NCBI RefSeq assembly: GCF_019037185.1
Contig: NZ_JAHHXM010000006.1
Coordinates: 78,254-142,253, forward strand
Direction: 5' to 3'
Length of the DNA stretch: 64,000 bases
Source: Oceanobacillus caeni
GTDB taxonomy: Bacteria; Bacillota; Bacilli; Bacillales; Amphibacillaceae
The notes below the pieces were generated by a model. It made no database searches and was not told the origin of the DNA. It saw nothing but the letters and a program-made list of their open reading frames with translations. Below are positions 31,338 through 41,490 of the stretch, piece after piece. Position numbers and translations under genes: made by a program. The first letter of the stretch is position 1; every line of letters begins with the position of its first letter.

Positions 31338-32804
31338 TTATTTATATATTTCTTCTAATGCCTTTTTCAATTGTTGATCATCTTCACCATTTCGAATATG
31401 TTCTATTACTTTAGCTTCAATAAGACCTGCAGTATTCTCATCGACCTTTCCTGTTGCATCCAATTTATTGTCTGCTTGGAACTGTTTCACTGCTTTTTCC
31501 GTTTCCTTATTGAAGTAACCATCTGTACGACTTGTATCATAACCTAACCCACTCAACATTGTTTGCATATTTCCAATTGCTTCATTGGTTTGATCGTATT
31601 GTAAAGGTTTTTCAAGTGAAATTGGATTCGTATAATAATAATCAGGTTGACTTACATCGATAGTTGGTTCTACCCCAACTTCATTGATCCATTTACCTTT
31701 TGGAGACAGCCATTTGTTTGTAGTAAGTTTTAAAGAACTTCCATCTCCAAGAGGAATAGCTTGTTGAACCGTTCCTTTACCATAACTAGTATGACCAACT
31801 ATATCATAACCTAATTCCTTCATCGCTACGGCCAATATTTCCGAAGCAGACGCACTACCTTCATCAATTAAGACACTAATTGGATAAGATTTTTTCTCAT
31901 CAAGATTAGAGTAATATGGCTCTTTATTACCATTTGCATCCTCAATCTGAATATATGGGATATCTTTCGGTACGAATAAGGATAATATTTCCTCAATTAC
32001 ATTTAGGAGTCCTCCAGGATTACCTCTAACGTCAATGATTAAACCTTCTATCCCTTTATCTTCCAACGTATCCAATTGTTCTTTAAATTCGGTATATGTA
32101 TGCTCAGAAAAATTCGTAATCTCGATTATACCTGTTTTCTTCCCATCGACCGTTTCTATTTTATTATATACTGTTTCAACCGGGATTTCATCACGAGTTA
32201 TCGTCAAATCAAAAGGATCTTTAGCCCCAGCACGTCTTATTTCTAGTACTACTTTTGATCCTTTTTCTCCGCGAATTTTAGCTACAGCTTCATTTAGATT
32301 TAATCCTTCTAAGCTTTCCCCATCAACGGAAAGCACTTCATCATTCGGTCGCATTCCCGCTTTTTCTGCTGGGGAATCCTTTATAGGCGCTACAATCGTA
32401 ACAACACCATTTACCATACTTACTTCTGCACCGATACCTTCAAAGGATGATTCAATTTGTTCATTGAACTGATCCATCATTTCAACATCTAAATAAGAGC
32501 TATGTGGATCCTCTAAAGTGGCAAGCATTCCCTCAATTGCTCCTTCGGTTAACTGCTTATCATCAATATCTTCAATATAATTATCTTGAATCAGCGCAAA
32601 AGCCTGTGCTACTTTTTCCATATCCTTAGGCAATTGATCGGACTGAGCTCCTTTTTTACCGAAAAGAACAGAATCCGTAATGGATGTTTGCCCCTTATCA
32701 TCATCATTCGCTTGAGCCAACTTCACACCAGTGTAAGCACCAATACCACCTAAAAGTAAAGCCCCAACTAAAATGAGGATAATATGCGAATTTTTAAGTC
32801 TCAT
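31338..32804 (-). CDS. ctpB: S41 carboxyl-terminal processing protease
   Basis: 488 residues. N-terminal membrane anchor (ILILVGALLLGGIGAYTGV), PDZ domain (SFEGIGAEVSMVNGVVTIVAPI..), peptidase core with Ser in DEGSASASEIL and Lys in TSYGKGTVQ, and a C-terminal peptidoglycan-binding domain (IGNMQTMLSGLGYDTSRTDG). In B. subtilis CtpB cleaves SpoIVFA during sporulation. Lies between the M23 peptidase and minJ. Confidence 0.9.
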   Translation of the reverse strand: MRLKNSHIILILVGALLLGGIGAYTGVKLAQANDDDKGQTSITDSVLFGKKGAQSDQLPKDMEKVAQAFALIQDNYIEDIDDKQLTEGAIEGMLATLEDPHSSYLDVEMMDQFNEQIESSFEGIGAEVSMVNGVVTIVAPIKDSPAEKAGMRPNDEVLSVDGESLEGLNLNEAVAKIRGEKGSKVVLEIRRAGAKDPFDLTITRDEIPVETVYNKIETVDGKKTGIIEITNFSEHTYTEFKEQLDTLEDKGIEGLIIDVRGNPGGLLNVIEEILSLFVPKDIPYIQIEDANGNKEPYYSNLDEKKSYPISVLIDEGSASASEILAVAMKELGYDIVGHTSYGKGTVQQAIPLGDGSSLKLTTNKWLSPKGKWINEVGVEPTIDVSQPDYYYTNPISLEKPLQYDQTNEAIGNMQTMLSGLGYDTSRTDGYFNKETEKAVKQFQADNKLDATGKVDENTAGLIEAKVIEHIRNGEDDQQLKKALEEIYK

Positions 32805-32990
32805 TTTTCCACCTCAATATTTTAGTTAACTTTTAACCATTGTATAACGAACAGCTTTTCATTTTCAAACCCCTTCTTATCTGCTAAAAAAAGCATAACA
32901 CGTTATATTGCATTTTACTATTAGAAAAACTATAACAAAGTAATTTCATTTATTAACGATTGCATACACTACTGGGTCTTTAAATCAGTA

Positions 32991-33038
32991 AATAAAAAAG
33001 AAGACACTGCTCGTGATGAGCAATGTCTTCTTTTTTAT
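32991..33038 (-). terminator. terminator of M23 peptidase gene
   Basis: AATAAAAAAGAAGACA.TGCTC stem with GAGCA.TGTCTTCTTTTTT; adjacent to the stop codon. Confidence 0.88.
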
Positions 33039-34469
33039 TTAAGGTAGATAGTTCATTGGATCCTTAGCGTTAGCATCGCCATTCCATCCACCTTTATGAA
33101 TTTCAAAATGTAAATGTGGACCAGTTGAATGGCCAGTATTACCAGAATTACCAATTACCTGTCCAGCACTAACAACATCTCCAGATGATACAGCCATAGA
33201 ACTTAAATGAGCATATAACGTTGTATAAGTTTCACCATTAATAGAGTGCGCAATTAGGATTACATTTCCATATCCATTCATCCCAGGACCATGCTCTTTA
33301 TTTGTTTGAATAACAACACCAGGTGCAGCTGCTTTAACTGGAGTTCCTACTGACACAGCAAAATCTATACCTCTGTGAAGTTTACCCCATCTATGACCAT
33401 AAGTAGAACTGATCGTACCTGATGTTGGCCAAGAAAACGTTCCATTTCCACCACCACTTTGTGTGGTAACTTCCGGTGTAGACTGTGATGGACTGGATGT
33501 AGAACTTGATTTAGAATCTGAACTAGATGATGAAGTATTATTATTTTCACTAGCTTGCTTCTTAGCGGCTGCAGCAGCCTCTGCTTCTTTTCTAGCCTTT
33601 TCTTCTTGCTCTCTAGCAGCTTGTTCTAATTTACCTTTTTCACTTTCTGCTATTTCCTTCGCTTTAGCGGCAGCAGCAGCTTGATTTGCCAAAATTTGTT
33701 TTTCATCTTCTATAGATATCTTATATTCCTCAAGATGATTATGTTCCTCTTCCAATTTTTCCATAATCTTTTCTTTTTGTGCTATTTGCTTATCTAAATC
33801 TTGTTTTAAAGATTCTAATTCTTTCTTCTGGGCCTCTAAGTTTGCCTTTTCAGTTTCAATTTTTTCCTTTTTATCTTCCACTTCTATTTTTGCAGCTTCT
33901 AAAGTTGCTTTATCCTTCTTTTGTTGATCCATTATTTCTTTATCAGAATCCATTATTTTATTAACAGAAATTGATCTACTAATAAAGTCTCCGAAACTTT
34001 GTGAACCAAAAATCACTTCTATGTATGGCATCTCTCCACCATTTTGTTGAATGGAACGTAATCTGTCTTTTAGTAACTTATCTCTTTTTTCAATTCTTTC
34101 TTCTAAGTCTTTAATTTCTTTCTTTAGTTCTTCGATTCGATTTGTTAGATCTTCAATTTCTTTATTCGTTGCATCTATTTGTTTCTCTTTAGCATCTATC
34201 TTATTTCTTGTATCTGTTAATTTCTGATCAATATTATTTATATCGGATTGCGTCTTGTTTTGTTCGGCTTTATTATCATTTATTTTGTTTTCCGTCTCGT
34301 TTTGTTTTTCCTCTAATTTGTTCGTTTCATTTTGTTTAGTATTTTGTTCTTTCTCTAAATTCTCAATTTCCTTATTTAAATCTTCAATGGATTGTGCCGA
34401 TGCTTGTTGAATCGGACTTAATGATATTACTAAGGTTCCGATTAACGCACATGATAATGCCTTCTTCAT
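33039..34469 (-). CDS. EnvC-like M23 murein hydrolase with coiled coils
   Basis: 476 residues. Sec signal peptide ending ASAQ, then about 250 residues of heptad coiled coil, an Ala-rich hinge, an Asn/Ser/Thr linker, and a C-terminal LytM/M23 domain whose zinc ligands are intact (HRGIDFA and HLHFE). It follows ftsX, which points to FtsEX control of its activity as for EnvC and PcsB; B. subtilis uses the NlpC/P60 enzyme CwlO in this role instead. RBS AAGGAAG. Confidence 0.88.
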   Translation of the reverse strand: MKKALSCALIGTLVISLSPIQQASAQSIEDLNKEIENLEKEQNTKQNETNKLEEKQNETENKINDNKAEQNKTQSDINNIDQKLTDTRNKIDAKEKQIDATNKEIEDLTNRIEELKKEIKDLEERIEKRDKLLKDRLRSIQQNGGEMPYIEVIFGSQSFGDFISRSISVNKIMDSDKEIMDQQKKDKATLEAAKIEVEDKKEKIETEKANLEAQKKELESLKQDLDKQIAQKEKIMEKLEEEHNHLEEYKISIEDEKQILANQAAAAAKAKEIAESEKGKLEQAAREQEEKARKEAEAAAAAKKQASENNNTSSSSSDSKSSSTSSPSQSTPEVTTQSGGGNGTFSWPTSGTISSTYGHRWGKLHRGIDFAVSVGTPVKAAAPGVVIQTNKEHGPGMNGYGNVILIAHSINGETYTTLYAHLSSMAVSSGDVVSAGQVIGNSGNTGHSTGPHLHFEIHKGGWNGDANAKDPMNYLP

Positions 34470-34556
34470 TTCAATCTTCCTTCCCCATAAAAATTAACCT
34501 TAATATGGAATTGTTAATGAAACATGATCTATGTATAATGCACTAAGCCTTATGTT

Positions 34557-34578
34557 CCCCTCTATTTAAATAGAGGGG
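34557..34578. terminator. palindromic hairpin after ftsX
   Basis: A 22-bp perfect palindrome with CCCCTC / GAGGGG ends lies between ftsX and the M23 gene. No T-run; may attenuate rather than stop transcription. Confidence 0.5.
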
Positions 34579-34602
34579 ATTGGCTTGAGATCTTAAAGTC
34601 TA

Positions 34603-35496
34603 TCAAATCTTAAGGTATTTGCGAATACTCATAACACTTCCCCAAATACCAATAATGGCACCTATTGCTATAATTAGTAAGGAAAGTTGCCATGCAAATG
34701 GATTATACGGTAGTACCTCAACAAAGTTAAATGACACTTGATTTGCTACTGCATCTTCTACATAATGGTACCCCACCAAGATGAGTGCGATTGGTATAAT
34801 CGAACCAAGCACACCATGAAGCATACCCTCAATAAAAAACGGCCAGCGAATAAACCAATTCGTTGCACCTACTAATTTCATAATTCCTATCTCTTTACTA
34901 CGTGCCATAATAGTAATTTTAATCGTATTAGAAATAAGGAATATAGCTGTAAACACTAATGCAATAATGAGTACAACTCCAATGGTCCTTGCATACTTAG
35001 TAAACTTGAACAACTGTTCCACAACTTCTTGTCCAAAAACAACTTTCTCTACATGATCCAAATCTTTAATTTGATCTGCAATCATTTCCGTATCTTGTGG
35101 ATTCTTTGCTCTAACAATAAAGGCATGGTTAAGTGGATTGTCCTGTTCTAATAATTTCCATGCTTCTCCTTCTTCTCCCATACCTTTAATGAGTTTATTT
35201 AACTCGTCGTCATTGGAAGAGAAGAAAACCGTATCCACTCCGTTAATTTCTTCGATTTGCTTTCCTAGACTTTGTACATCTTTTTCATTCGCTGTATGAT
35301 CGATTAACGTTTGAATTTCAACATCATCTTCAATGTTCTTTGCCATTTCATTTAAGTTCAAGATTAGCGCAAGAAATACTGCAACTAGAATAAGGGTAGT
35401 AGTAACGGCACCAACTGAAGCCACCGTCATCCAGCCATTACGAAAGATGTTGCTACACCCTACTCGTATATGTCTTAAAAATGTTCTAAACTTCAT
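34603..35496 (-). CDS. ftsX: cell division ABC transporter permease-like FtsX
   Basis: 297 residues from ATG at 35496 (MKFRTFLRHIRVG; AAGGAG upstream), overlapping ftsE by 11 bp. Four membrane segments with an extracytoplasmic loop after the first; LMKLVGATNWFIRWPFFIEG is the conserved cytoplasmic loop. Transmits FtsE ATPase state to wall hydrolases. Confidence 0.93.
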   Translation of the reverse strand: MKFRTFLRHIRVGCSNIFRNGWMTVASVGAVTTTLILVAVFLALILNLNEMAKNIEDDVEIQTLIDHTANEKDVQSLGKQIEEINGVDTVFFSSNDDELNKLIKGMGEEGEAWKLLEQDNPLNHAFIVRAKNPQDTEMIADQIKDLDHVEKVVFGQEVVEQLFKFTKYARTIGVVLIIALVFTAIFLISNTIKITIMARSKEIGIMKLVGATNWFIRWPFFIEGMLHGVLGSIIPIALILVGYHYVEDAVANQVSFNFVEVLPYNPFAWQLSLLIIAIGAIIGIWGSVMSIRKYLKI

Positions 35497-36172
35497 ATCC
35501 GTATTCTCCTTGTTGTTCGTCTCTAGCGATAATTCCATCCTCAATTGCAATAACCCGCTTTTTAAATTGGTTCACAATTGCTTTGCTATGGGTCGCCATA
35601 ATCACAGTGGTACCACCCTCGTTAATGGACTCGAAAGTTTTCAAAATATCTAGTGACGTTTCGGGATCTAAATTTCCTGTAGGCTCATCGGCAATTACAA
35701 TCTTTGGACGATTTACAATGGCACGAGCAATGGATACACGTTGTTGTTCACCACCTGATAATTCATCTGGTATCGATTTAGCTTTATTTTTTAGTCCAAC
35801 AACATCTAAAACATCCATTACACGATTACGAATATTACGTGGAGATTCTTCTATTACCTCTAAGGCAAAAGCGATATTTTCATAGACTGTTAGTTTTGGA
35901 AGAAGTCTAAAGTCTTGGTATACTACGCCGATATTTCTTCGTAAATAAGGTATTTTCCTCTCCTTTAATTCCGAGAGATTAATATCATTTATAAAAATTT
36001 GGCCACTCGATGGTTTTTCTTCTCTAAAAATTAATTTAACGAATGTTGACTTCCCAGCTCCACTCGGGCCAACAACATATACAAATTCACCTTGATCTAT
36101 TTTAACATTTACACCACTAAGTGCTGTTACCCCATTTGCATAGGTTTTATATACATCTTTCATTAAGATCAT
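35486..36172 (-). CDS. ftsE: cell division ATP-binding protein FtsE
   Basis: 228 residues. Walker A GPSGAGKST, signature LSGGEQQRVSIARA, Walker B IVIADEPTGNLD, H-loop ATHS. Partner of FtsX. Confidence 0.96.
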   Translation of the reverse strand: MILMKDVYKTYANGVTALSGVNVKIDQGEFVYVVGPSGAGKSTFVKLIFREEKPSSGQIFINDINLSELKERKIPYLRRNIGVVYQDFRLLPKLTVYENIAFALEVIEESPRNIRNRVMDVLDVVGLKNKAKSIPDELSGGEQQRVSIARAIVNRPKIVIADEPTGNLDPETSLDILKTFESINEGGTTVIMATHSKAIVNQFKKRVIAIEDGIIARDEQQGEYGYEV

Positions 36173-36376
36173 TTTAAAATCACCTTTATAATTTTTTGAT
36201 TTTCAAATAATGTCGAAAAATATTTTTATTAGACACTCTTTTTCAACAAGTCTTTTACATTATATCATTTTTCGACGAAAAGTTTAGGTATAAAATTATT
36301 ACATTTGTATTTCATTTGTAAGTAGTTGGTAATAATTGTCAGTTTATGTCTCTATGATAGGATTTTTAAAGAGAAG

Positions 36377-36407
36377 AAAAAAGCTTATCTACACGACAAG
36401 CTTTTTT
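36377..36407 (-). terminator. terminator of cccB
   Basis: AAAAAAGCTT / AAGCTTTTTT arms 9 bp after the stop codon, with T-run. Confidence 0.85.
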
Positions 36408-36415
36408 ATGATAAT

Positions 36416-36802
36416 TTATTTTTTTTCTGCTAACCAATTTGCCAAGTTATCTAAATCATCACCTGTAACTTGTTTCTGTGGCGGCATTTGTCCTTTACCG
36501 TTTTGAACGATATCTTTAATTTCATCAGCAGAGTATTTAGATCCAACATTTGTTAAATCTGGACCAGCTCCACCAGATAAATCAGCACCATGACACATTG
36601 CACAGTTGTTCGCAAACACTTCTTCAGCTGCCGCAGTGTCAACTGCTTCGCCAGCTCCGTTTGTATCCCCTTTATCTTGTTCTTCAGCAGCATTATCATT
36701 TGCAGGTGGCTCGTTGTCATTGTTATCATTGCCTGCTCCACCACAAGCTGCAAGTGTTAATACTGTACCGAAAATAATGGCTAATAACCATTTTTTCATC
36801 AT
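36416..36802 (-). CDS. cccB: lipoprotein cytochrome c-551
   Basis: 128 residues. Lipobox LAAC after the signal peptide, acidic Asn/Asp/Glu linker, then a class I cytochrome c domain with heme motif CAMCH and axial Met in GKGQMPP. Membrane-tethered electron carrier. Lies between prfB and ftsE as in B. subtilis. Confidence 0.93.
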   Translation of the reverse strand: MMKKWLLAIIFGTVLTLAACGGAGNDNNDNEPPANDNAAEEQDKGDTNGAGEAVDTAAAEEVFANNCAMCHGADLSGGAGPDLTNVGSKYSADEIKDIVQNGKGQMPPQKQVTGDDLDNLANWLAEKK

Positions 36803-36989
36803 GTCTTCATCCTCCTATCAATATAAAGTACTTCACTGGTTATTATACCCGTATCCATTTTTTTTAAAAGTACTCAACCATAATACTTTTCTAGAATTTT
36901 TGTTGTAATCCAGCATCACCAAGGCTTTTGGATAATTATGGCAAATTTATGAAATAATGGAAGGGGAGGAAAATGATATCCTCCTACTG

Positions 36990-37031
36990 AAAAAAGCTAA
37001 TTCAACGGCCAATACCTTGACTTTTGAATTA
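36990..37031 (-). terminator. terminator of prfB
   Basis: TAATTCAA/TTGAATTA arms followed by T6 on the minus strand, 14 bp after the stop. A separate AGGAGGA-type inverted repeat (36964-36984) lies just beyond. Confidence 0.75.
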
Positions 37032-37045
37032 ACTTTTATCCACCA

Positions 37046-38147
37046 TTAATTTATCTGTAATCTTAAATAAGCATCAATAAATGGATCTATCTCCCCGTCC
37101 ATTACTGCTTGAGTGTTTCCAATTTCTGTATTGGTTCTGTGGTCTTTTACCATAGAATATGGGTGGAATACGTAAGAGCGAATTTGGCTTCCCCAACCGA
37201 TTTCTTTTTGTTCCCCACGAATCGACGCAAGTTCTTCTTGTTGTTTTTCAATTTCTAATTGATACAACTTGGATTTTAACATTTTCATCGCTGCTTCACG
37301 GTTTTTAATTTGTGACCGTTCATTTTGGCACGTAACAATGGTATTGGTAGGAATGTGTGTAATACGAACAGCTGAATCGGTCGTATTAACATGCTGACCA
37401 CCTGCACCGCTTGCACGATACGTGTCAATTTTTATTTCTTCTGGTTTAATTTCAATGTCAACATCATCATCCATTTCTGGAGTCACATCACAAGAAACGA
37501 ATGAAGTATGTCTTCTTCCTGATGAATCAAATGGAGAAATACGTACCAAACGATGTACGCCTTTTTCTGTTTTCAAATATCCATAGGCATTATGTCCTTT
37601 AATGAGCAATGTTACACTTTTAACCCCAGCTTCTTCACCCGGTAAATAATCCAATGTCTCCACTTTATATCCTTTATCTTCTGCCCAACGCTGATACATT
37701 CTTAAAAGCATACTAGCCCAGTCTTGTGATTCTGTACCACCAGCACCTGGATGGAGTTCTAAGATGGCATTATTCGCATCATATGGTTCATTAAGTAAAA
37801 GTTGTAATTCAAAGTCATTAATATCATTTAAAAAAGTTGTCATTTCTTCATTTAGTTCATCAAAAAGTTCTTGATCTTTTTCTTCTTTAACTAACTCGTA
37901 CGATACTTCCATATCCTCATATCGTTCTTCTATTTCCTCAAAACTGCTAATGTAGTTTTTCAAGTTATTGGATTCATTGATCACCTTTTGCGCAGCGTTT
38001 TGATCATCCCAGAAATCCGGTTCTGTCATCATTTGTTCCAACTCTTTAACTCTTTCCCTTTTCCAATCTAAGTCAAAGAGACCCCCTAAAATCTTCAATT
38101 CTTGAAGCTATTTTGTCTAATTCATGTCTAATTTCAATTAATTCCAT
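37046..38147 (-). CDS. prfB: peptide chain release factor 2 (programmed +1 frameshift)
   Basis: Starts at ATG 38147 ([20 protein letters not shown]), reads 24 codons to CTT at 38078, meets in-frame TGA (38075-38073), and continues in the +1 frame as DLDWKRE. The slip site CTTTGAC is preceded by the internal SD-like AGGGGG. Total 366 residues, the same as B. subtilis RF2. GGQ motif (SGAGGQHVN) and the SPF tripeptide ([10 protein letters not shown]) are present. Coordinates span both frames. Confidence 0.96.
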
Positions 38148-38176
38148 CTCATTCACCTCTTGTTAAATTTAAGTAG

Positions 38177-38210
38177 GAAAGCACTCCTTTAATGGAAAGG
38201 GAGTGCTTTC
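38177..38210 (-). terminator. hairpin between secA and prfB
   Basis: GAAAGCACTCC / GGAGTGCTTTC arms 6 bp after the secA stop; weak T-run. Confidence 0.65.
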
Positions 38211-38215
38211 TACAA

Positions 38216-40732
38216 TTATTCATTTTTACCGTGGCAGTTTTTATACTTCTTACCACTTCCACAAGGACAAGGGTCATTACGACCAACATTAACCTTTTTC
38301 ACGTATGGTTTTCTTACTTTTTTCTTTTCTTCGCTTCCACCTGAAACAGCTTGGGTATTTTTTACTACCTCTTCACGTTGGAGGTTTTCACGTATTTGAG
38401 CTTTTAGAATATATTTGACAGCTTCCTCTTCAATACTTGCTACCATATCTTCAAACATATGGAATCCTTCGAGTTGATACTCACGTAAAGGATCGTTTTG
38501 TCCGTAAGCTCGTAAATGGATACCTTGACGAAGTTGATCCATTTGGTCAATATGATCCATCCATTTTGTATCAACTGTACGTAATACAATCACTTTTTGG
38601 AACTCTTGGAATTGATCTGGTGGTAACTCTTCAGATTTTTGATTGTATTTTTCTTTCGCTTTTTCTAATAAAATTTCTGAGATTTCGTCACTTTCTTTTC
38701 CTTTTAGGTCATTAATAGAAACATCTTCTGGATCCATTAAGTTACCATGAGCATAATCGACAATCGCTTGTAAGTCCCAATTATCTTCATCATTATCTTG
38801 AGTATGCGTAGATACAATACGGTCAATGGTAGATTTCATCATATTCTCAATAATTTCACGCATATTCTCTGTTGTATCAATTATCTCAAAACGTTGTTTA
38901 TAGATAATTTCACGTTGTTCCCTTAATACGTCATCATAAGAAAGAACTTGTTTACGGGCATCAAAGTTATTACCTTCCACTCGTTTTTGTGCAGATTCCA
39001 CAGCACGTGATACCATTTTACTTTCGATTGGTTGAGAGTCGTCCATTCCTAAACGTTCCATCATGCTCTTCAAATTGTCCGAACCGAAACGTCGCATTAA
39101 TTCATCTTCCATAGAAAGATAAAATTGAGTCACCCCAGGATCACCTTGACGTCCAGAACGACCACGTAACTGGTTATCAATTCGGCGAGATTCATGACGT
39201 TCTGTACCAATAACAGCAAGACCGCCTAATTCCAAGACACCTTCACCTAGTTTAATATCCGTACCACGACCAGCCATATTTGTTGCAATAGTAACTGCTC
39301 CTTTTTGACCAGCATGCTCAATGATTTCCGCTTCTTTAAAGTGGTTTTTAGCATTTAAAACATCATGTTTAATTCCAGCTTTTTTCAAGTAATTCGAAAT
39401 TAATTCAGATGTCTCTACCGCAACCGTACCTACTAAAACGGGCTGTCCTTCTTTATGTCTTGCCTTAATGTCCTCAACCACAGCACGGAATTTTCCATCC
39501 ATTGATTTATAAATAAGGTCCGGTCTGTCATCACGGATAATAGGTTTATTCGTTGGTATCGCAATTACATCCATGTTATAAATATTTCTAAATTCTTCTT
39601 CTTCCGTTTTCGCCGTACCAGTCATCCCCGCTAGTTTATTATACATTCGGAAGAAATTCTGGAAAGTGATAGAAGCTAGTGTCATACTTTCATTTTGGAT
39701 TTGTAAGCCTTCTTTTGCTTCAATCGCTTGGTGCAATCCATCACTATAACGACGACCTTTCATTAATCGGCCAGTAAAGGAATCAATAATGACTACTTCC
39801 CCTTCTTGCACCATATAATCCACATCACGATGCATGGAAACATGTGCCTTTAAAGCCTGATTAATGTGGTGAATTAGAGAAACATTTTTTAAATCAAATA
39901 AATTCTCAATATGGAAGAATCCCTCAGCTTTATTAATACCCTCTTCCGTTAATTGAACACCTTTTGTCTTCTCATCATACGTATAGTCGTCCTCTTTGAG
40001 AGTAACGACAAAGCTATTAGCTTGTTGGTATAAAGTTGCTGACTTTTTAGCCGAACCTGAAATAATTAATGGTGTTCTTGCTTCATCGATTAAAATGGAG
40101 TCGACCTCATCGATTATGGCAAAATTAAGTTTCCGTTGAACCATTTGATTTTTATAAAGCACCATATTATCACGTAGGTAATCAAATCCAAATTCGTTAT
40201 TTGTACCATACGTAATATCACATTCATATGCTTCACGTTTTTCCTCTTTAGATAACCCGTTTGTATTTAATCCAACAGTTAAGCCGAGAAATTCAAAAAG
40301 CTCTCCCATTTGTTTCGAGTCACGATCAGCTAAATAATCGTTCACTGTAATAATATGGACACCTTTACCTTCCAGTGCATTTAAATACGCTGGCAAAGTA
40401 GAGGCAAGTGTTTTACCTTCCCCTGTTTTCATTTCCGCAATATTACCTTCATGGATGGCTATACCACCAATTAATTGCACAGGAAACGGCCGCATGTTTA
40501 ATACTCGTTTAGCTGCCTCTCGAACAACAGCGAAAGCTTCCACAAGCAAATCATCCAAGCTTTCGCCATTTTGAAAACGTTCCTTAAATTCCGTCGTTTT
40601 TTCTTTTAGTTCATCATCTGATAATTTTTCAATTTGGGGTTCTAGAGCTTCTATTTGATCAACTTTTTTTTGAATTCGATTCAGTTGTTTTTTATTTCCA
40701 TCACCAAAAATTTTTGTGAGAAATCCTGCCAT
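38216..40732 (-). CDS. secA: preprotein translocase ATPase SecA
   Basis: 838 residues from ATG at 40732 ([22 protein letters not shown] upstream). DEAD motor with MKTGEGKTL Walker A and [31 protein letters not shown], and a C-terminal zinc SEC-C motif ([17 protein letters not shown]). Drives Sec export. Confidence 0.97.
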   Translation of the reverse strand: MAGFLTKIFGDGNKKQLNRIQKKVDQIEALEPQIEKLSDDELKEKTTEFKERFQNGESLDDLLVEAFAVVREAAKRVLNMRPFPVQLIGGIAIHEGNIAEMKTGEGKTLASTLPAYLNALEGKGVHIITVNDYLADRDSKQMGELFEFLGLTVGLNTNGLSKEEKREAYECDITYGTNNEFGFDYLRDNMVLYKNQMVQRKLNFAIIDEVDSILIDEARTPLIISGSAKKSATLYQQANSFVVTLKEDDYTYDEKTKGVQLTEEGINKAEGFFHIENLFDLKNVSLIHHINQALKAHVSMHRDVDYMVQEGEVVIIDSFTGRLMKGRRYSDGLHQAIEAKEGLQIQNESMTLASITFQNFFRMYNKLAGMTGTAKTEEEEFRNIYNMDVIAIPTNKPIIRDDRPDLIYKSMDGKFRAVVEDIKARHKEGQPVLVGTVAVETSELISNYLKKAGIKHDVLNAKNHFKEAEIIEHAGQKGAVTIATNMAGRGTDIKLGEGVLELGGLAVIGTERHESRRIDNQLRGRSGRQGDPGVTQFYLSMEDELMRRFGSDNLKSMMERLGMDDSQPIESKMVSRAVESAQKRVEGNNFDARKQVLSYDDVLREQREIIYKQRFEIIDTTENMREIIENMMKSTIDRIVSTHTQDNDEDNWDLQAIVDYAHGNLMDPEDVSINDLKGKESDEISEILLEKAKEKYNQKSEELPPDQFQEFQKVIVLRTVDTKWMDHIDQMDQLRQGIHLRAYGQNDPLREYQLEGFHMFEDMVASIEEEAVKYILKAQIRENLQREEVVKNTQAVSGGSEEKKKVRKPYVKKVNVGRNDPCPCGSGKKYKNCHGKNE

Positions 40733-40758
40733 ATATATACGCTCCCTTAGAAAACTCA

Positions 40759-40850
40759 GCATTCGACAGATCTTTAGTCGAATGCCTTAGTTGCACTTAT
40801 GCAAATTTTTACGGTGGGGCGAGTAATCGGAACCCCAGGAGGAAAAATTT
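40759..40850. repeat. dispersed hairpin repeat in the secA leader
   Basis: GCATTCGAC..GTCGAATGC hairpin, TTAGTTGCACTTATGCA, and ACGGTGGGGCGAGTAATCGG. Its hairpin starts 27 bp before the secA start codon, so it must lie in or beside the secA 5' untranslated region. Confidence 0.8.
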
Positions 40851-40958
40851 CCCCATCCGTAGATAAAATCATACTACATCTATTGATTAATAATAACATT
40901 TTAGGCTGACCAATGACAACTTTGTGCACATGGAATGAATTGGACAGAAAAATTAAGA

Positions 40959-40990
40959 AAGAGAGTAATCCGGGGATAGATTACTCTCTT
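40959..40990 (-). terminator. terminator of small protein gene
   Basis: AAGAGAGTAATC / GATTACTCTCTT arms with T-rich tail on the minus strand. Confidence 0.8.
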
Positions 40991-41045
40991 AAGAGGTCAT
41001 ATTTCGCGGAATTTATGGAGAAAATAGGGGAAACTTTCGGGGGAG

Positions 41046-41213
41046 TTATTTGATAAGTAGTCTCCTTGCTGCAGTATTATTCTGGTTCATTGTTAATTCC
41101 GTCATTTTTTTATTAGTGGCAGCCACAATTTTAAGTAATTGGCTGATTGTTTGTTCATGCTGGTGAACCTTCTTTTGTAACTCAAGTAAAACTAATTTAT
41201 CACGCTCATTCAC
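41046..41213 (-). CDS. small coiled-coil protein of unknown function
   Basis: 55 residues from GTG at 41213 (MNERDKLVLLELQKKVHQHE), chosen for the strong GGAGG 7 nt upstream. One amphipathic helix with heptad-like hydrophobics, ending TAARRLLIK. Followed by a real terminator, which supports expression. I do not recognise the family. Confidence 0.6.
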   Translation of the reverse strand: MNERDKLVLLELQKKVHQHEQTISQLLKIVAATNKKMTELTMNQNNTAARRLLIK

Positions 41214-41440
41214 ATCACCACCTCCTAGTTCCGTTGACTTATTTTTACCACATATAGTATCTAAAGTACTAATTGAAGAAATGCAGTTTTGGCTCGATAA
41301 AATAAGCATTTTTCTTCAATATTTTCTATAAATTTGCATGATTTTTAAAAACGGAACCCAACGATTAACCATTTTTAAATTTCAGTTAACCATTCGACAT
41401 TTTTCGCCACGCATATTAAAAACCGTAACATGCTTAAAAA

Positions 41441-41482
41441 GTAAAAAATCAGTCCAATTTATATGTGCAAATTGGACTGATA
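41441..41482 (-). terminator. terminator of YibE/F pair
   Basis: TCAGTCCAATTT / AAATTGGACTGA arms with a T6 tail on the minus strand. Confidence 0.88.
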
Positions 41483-41490
41483 AACTTCAA

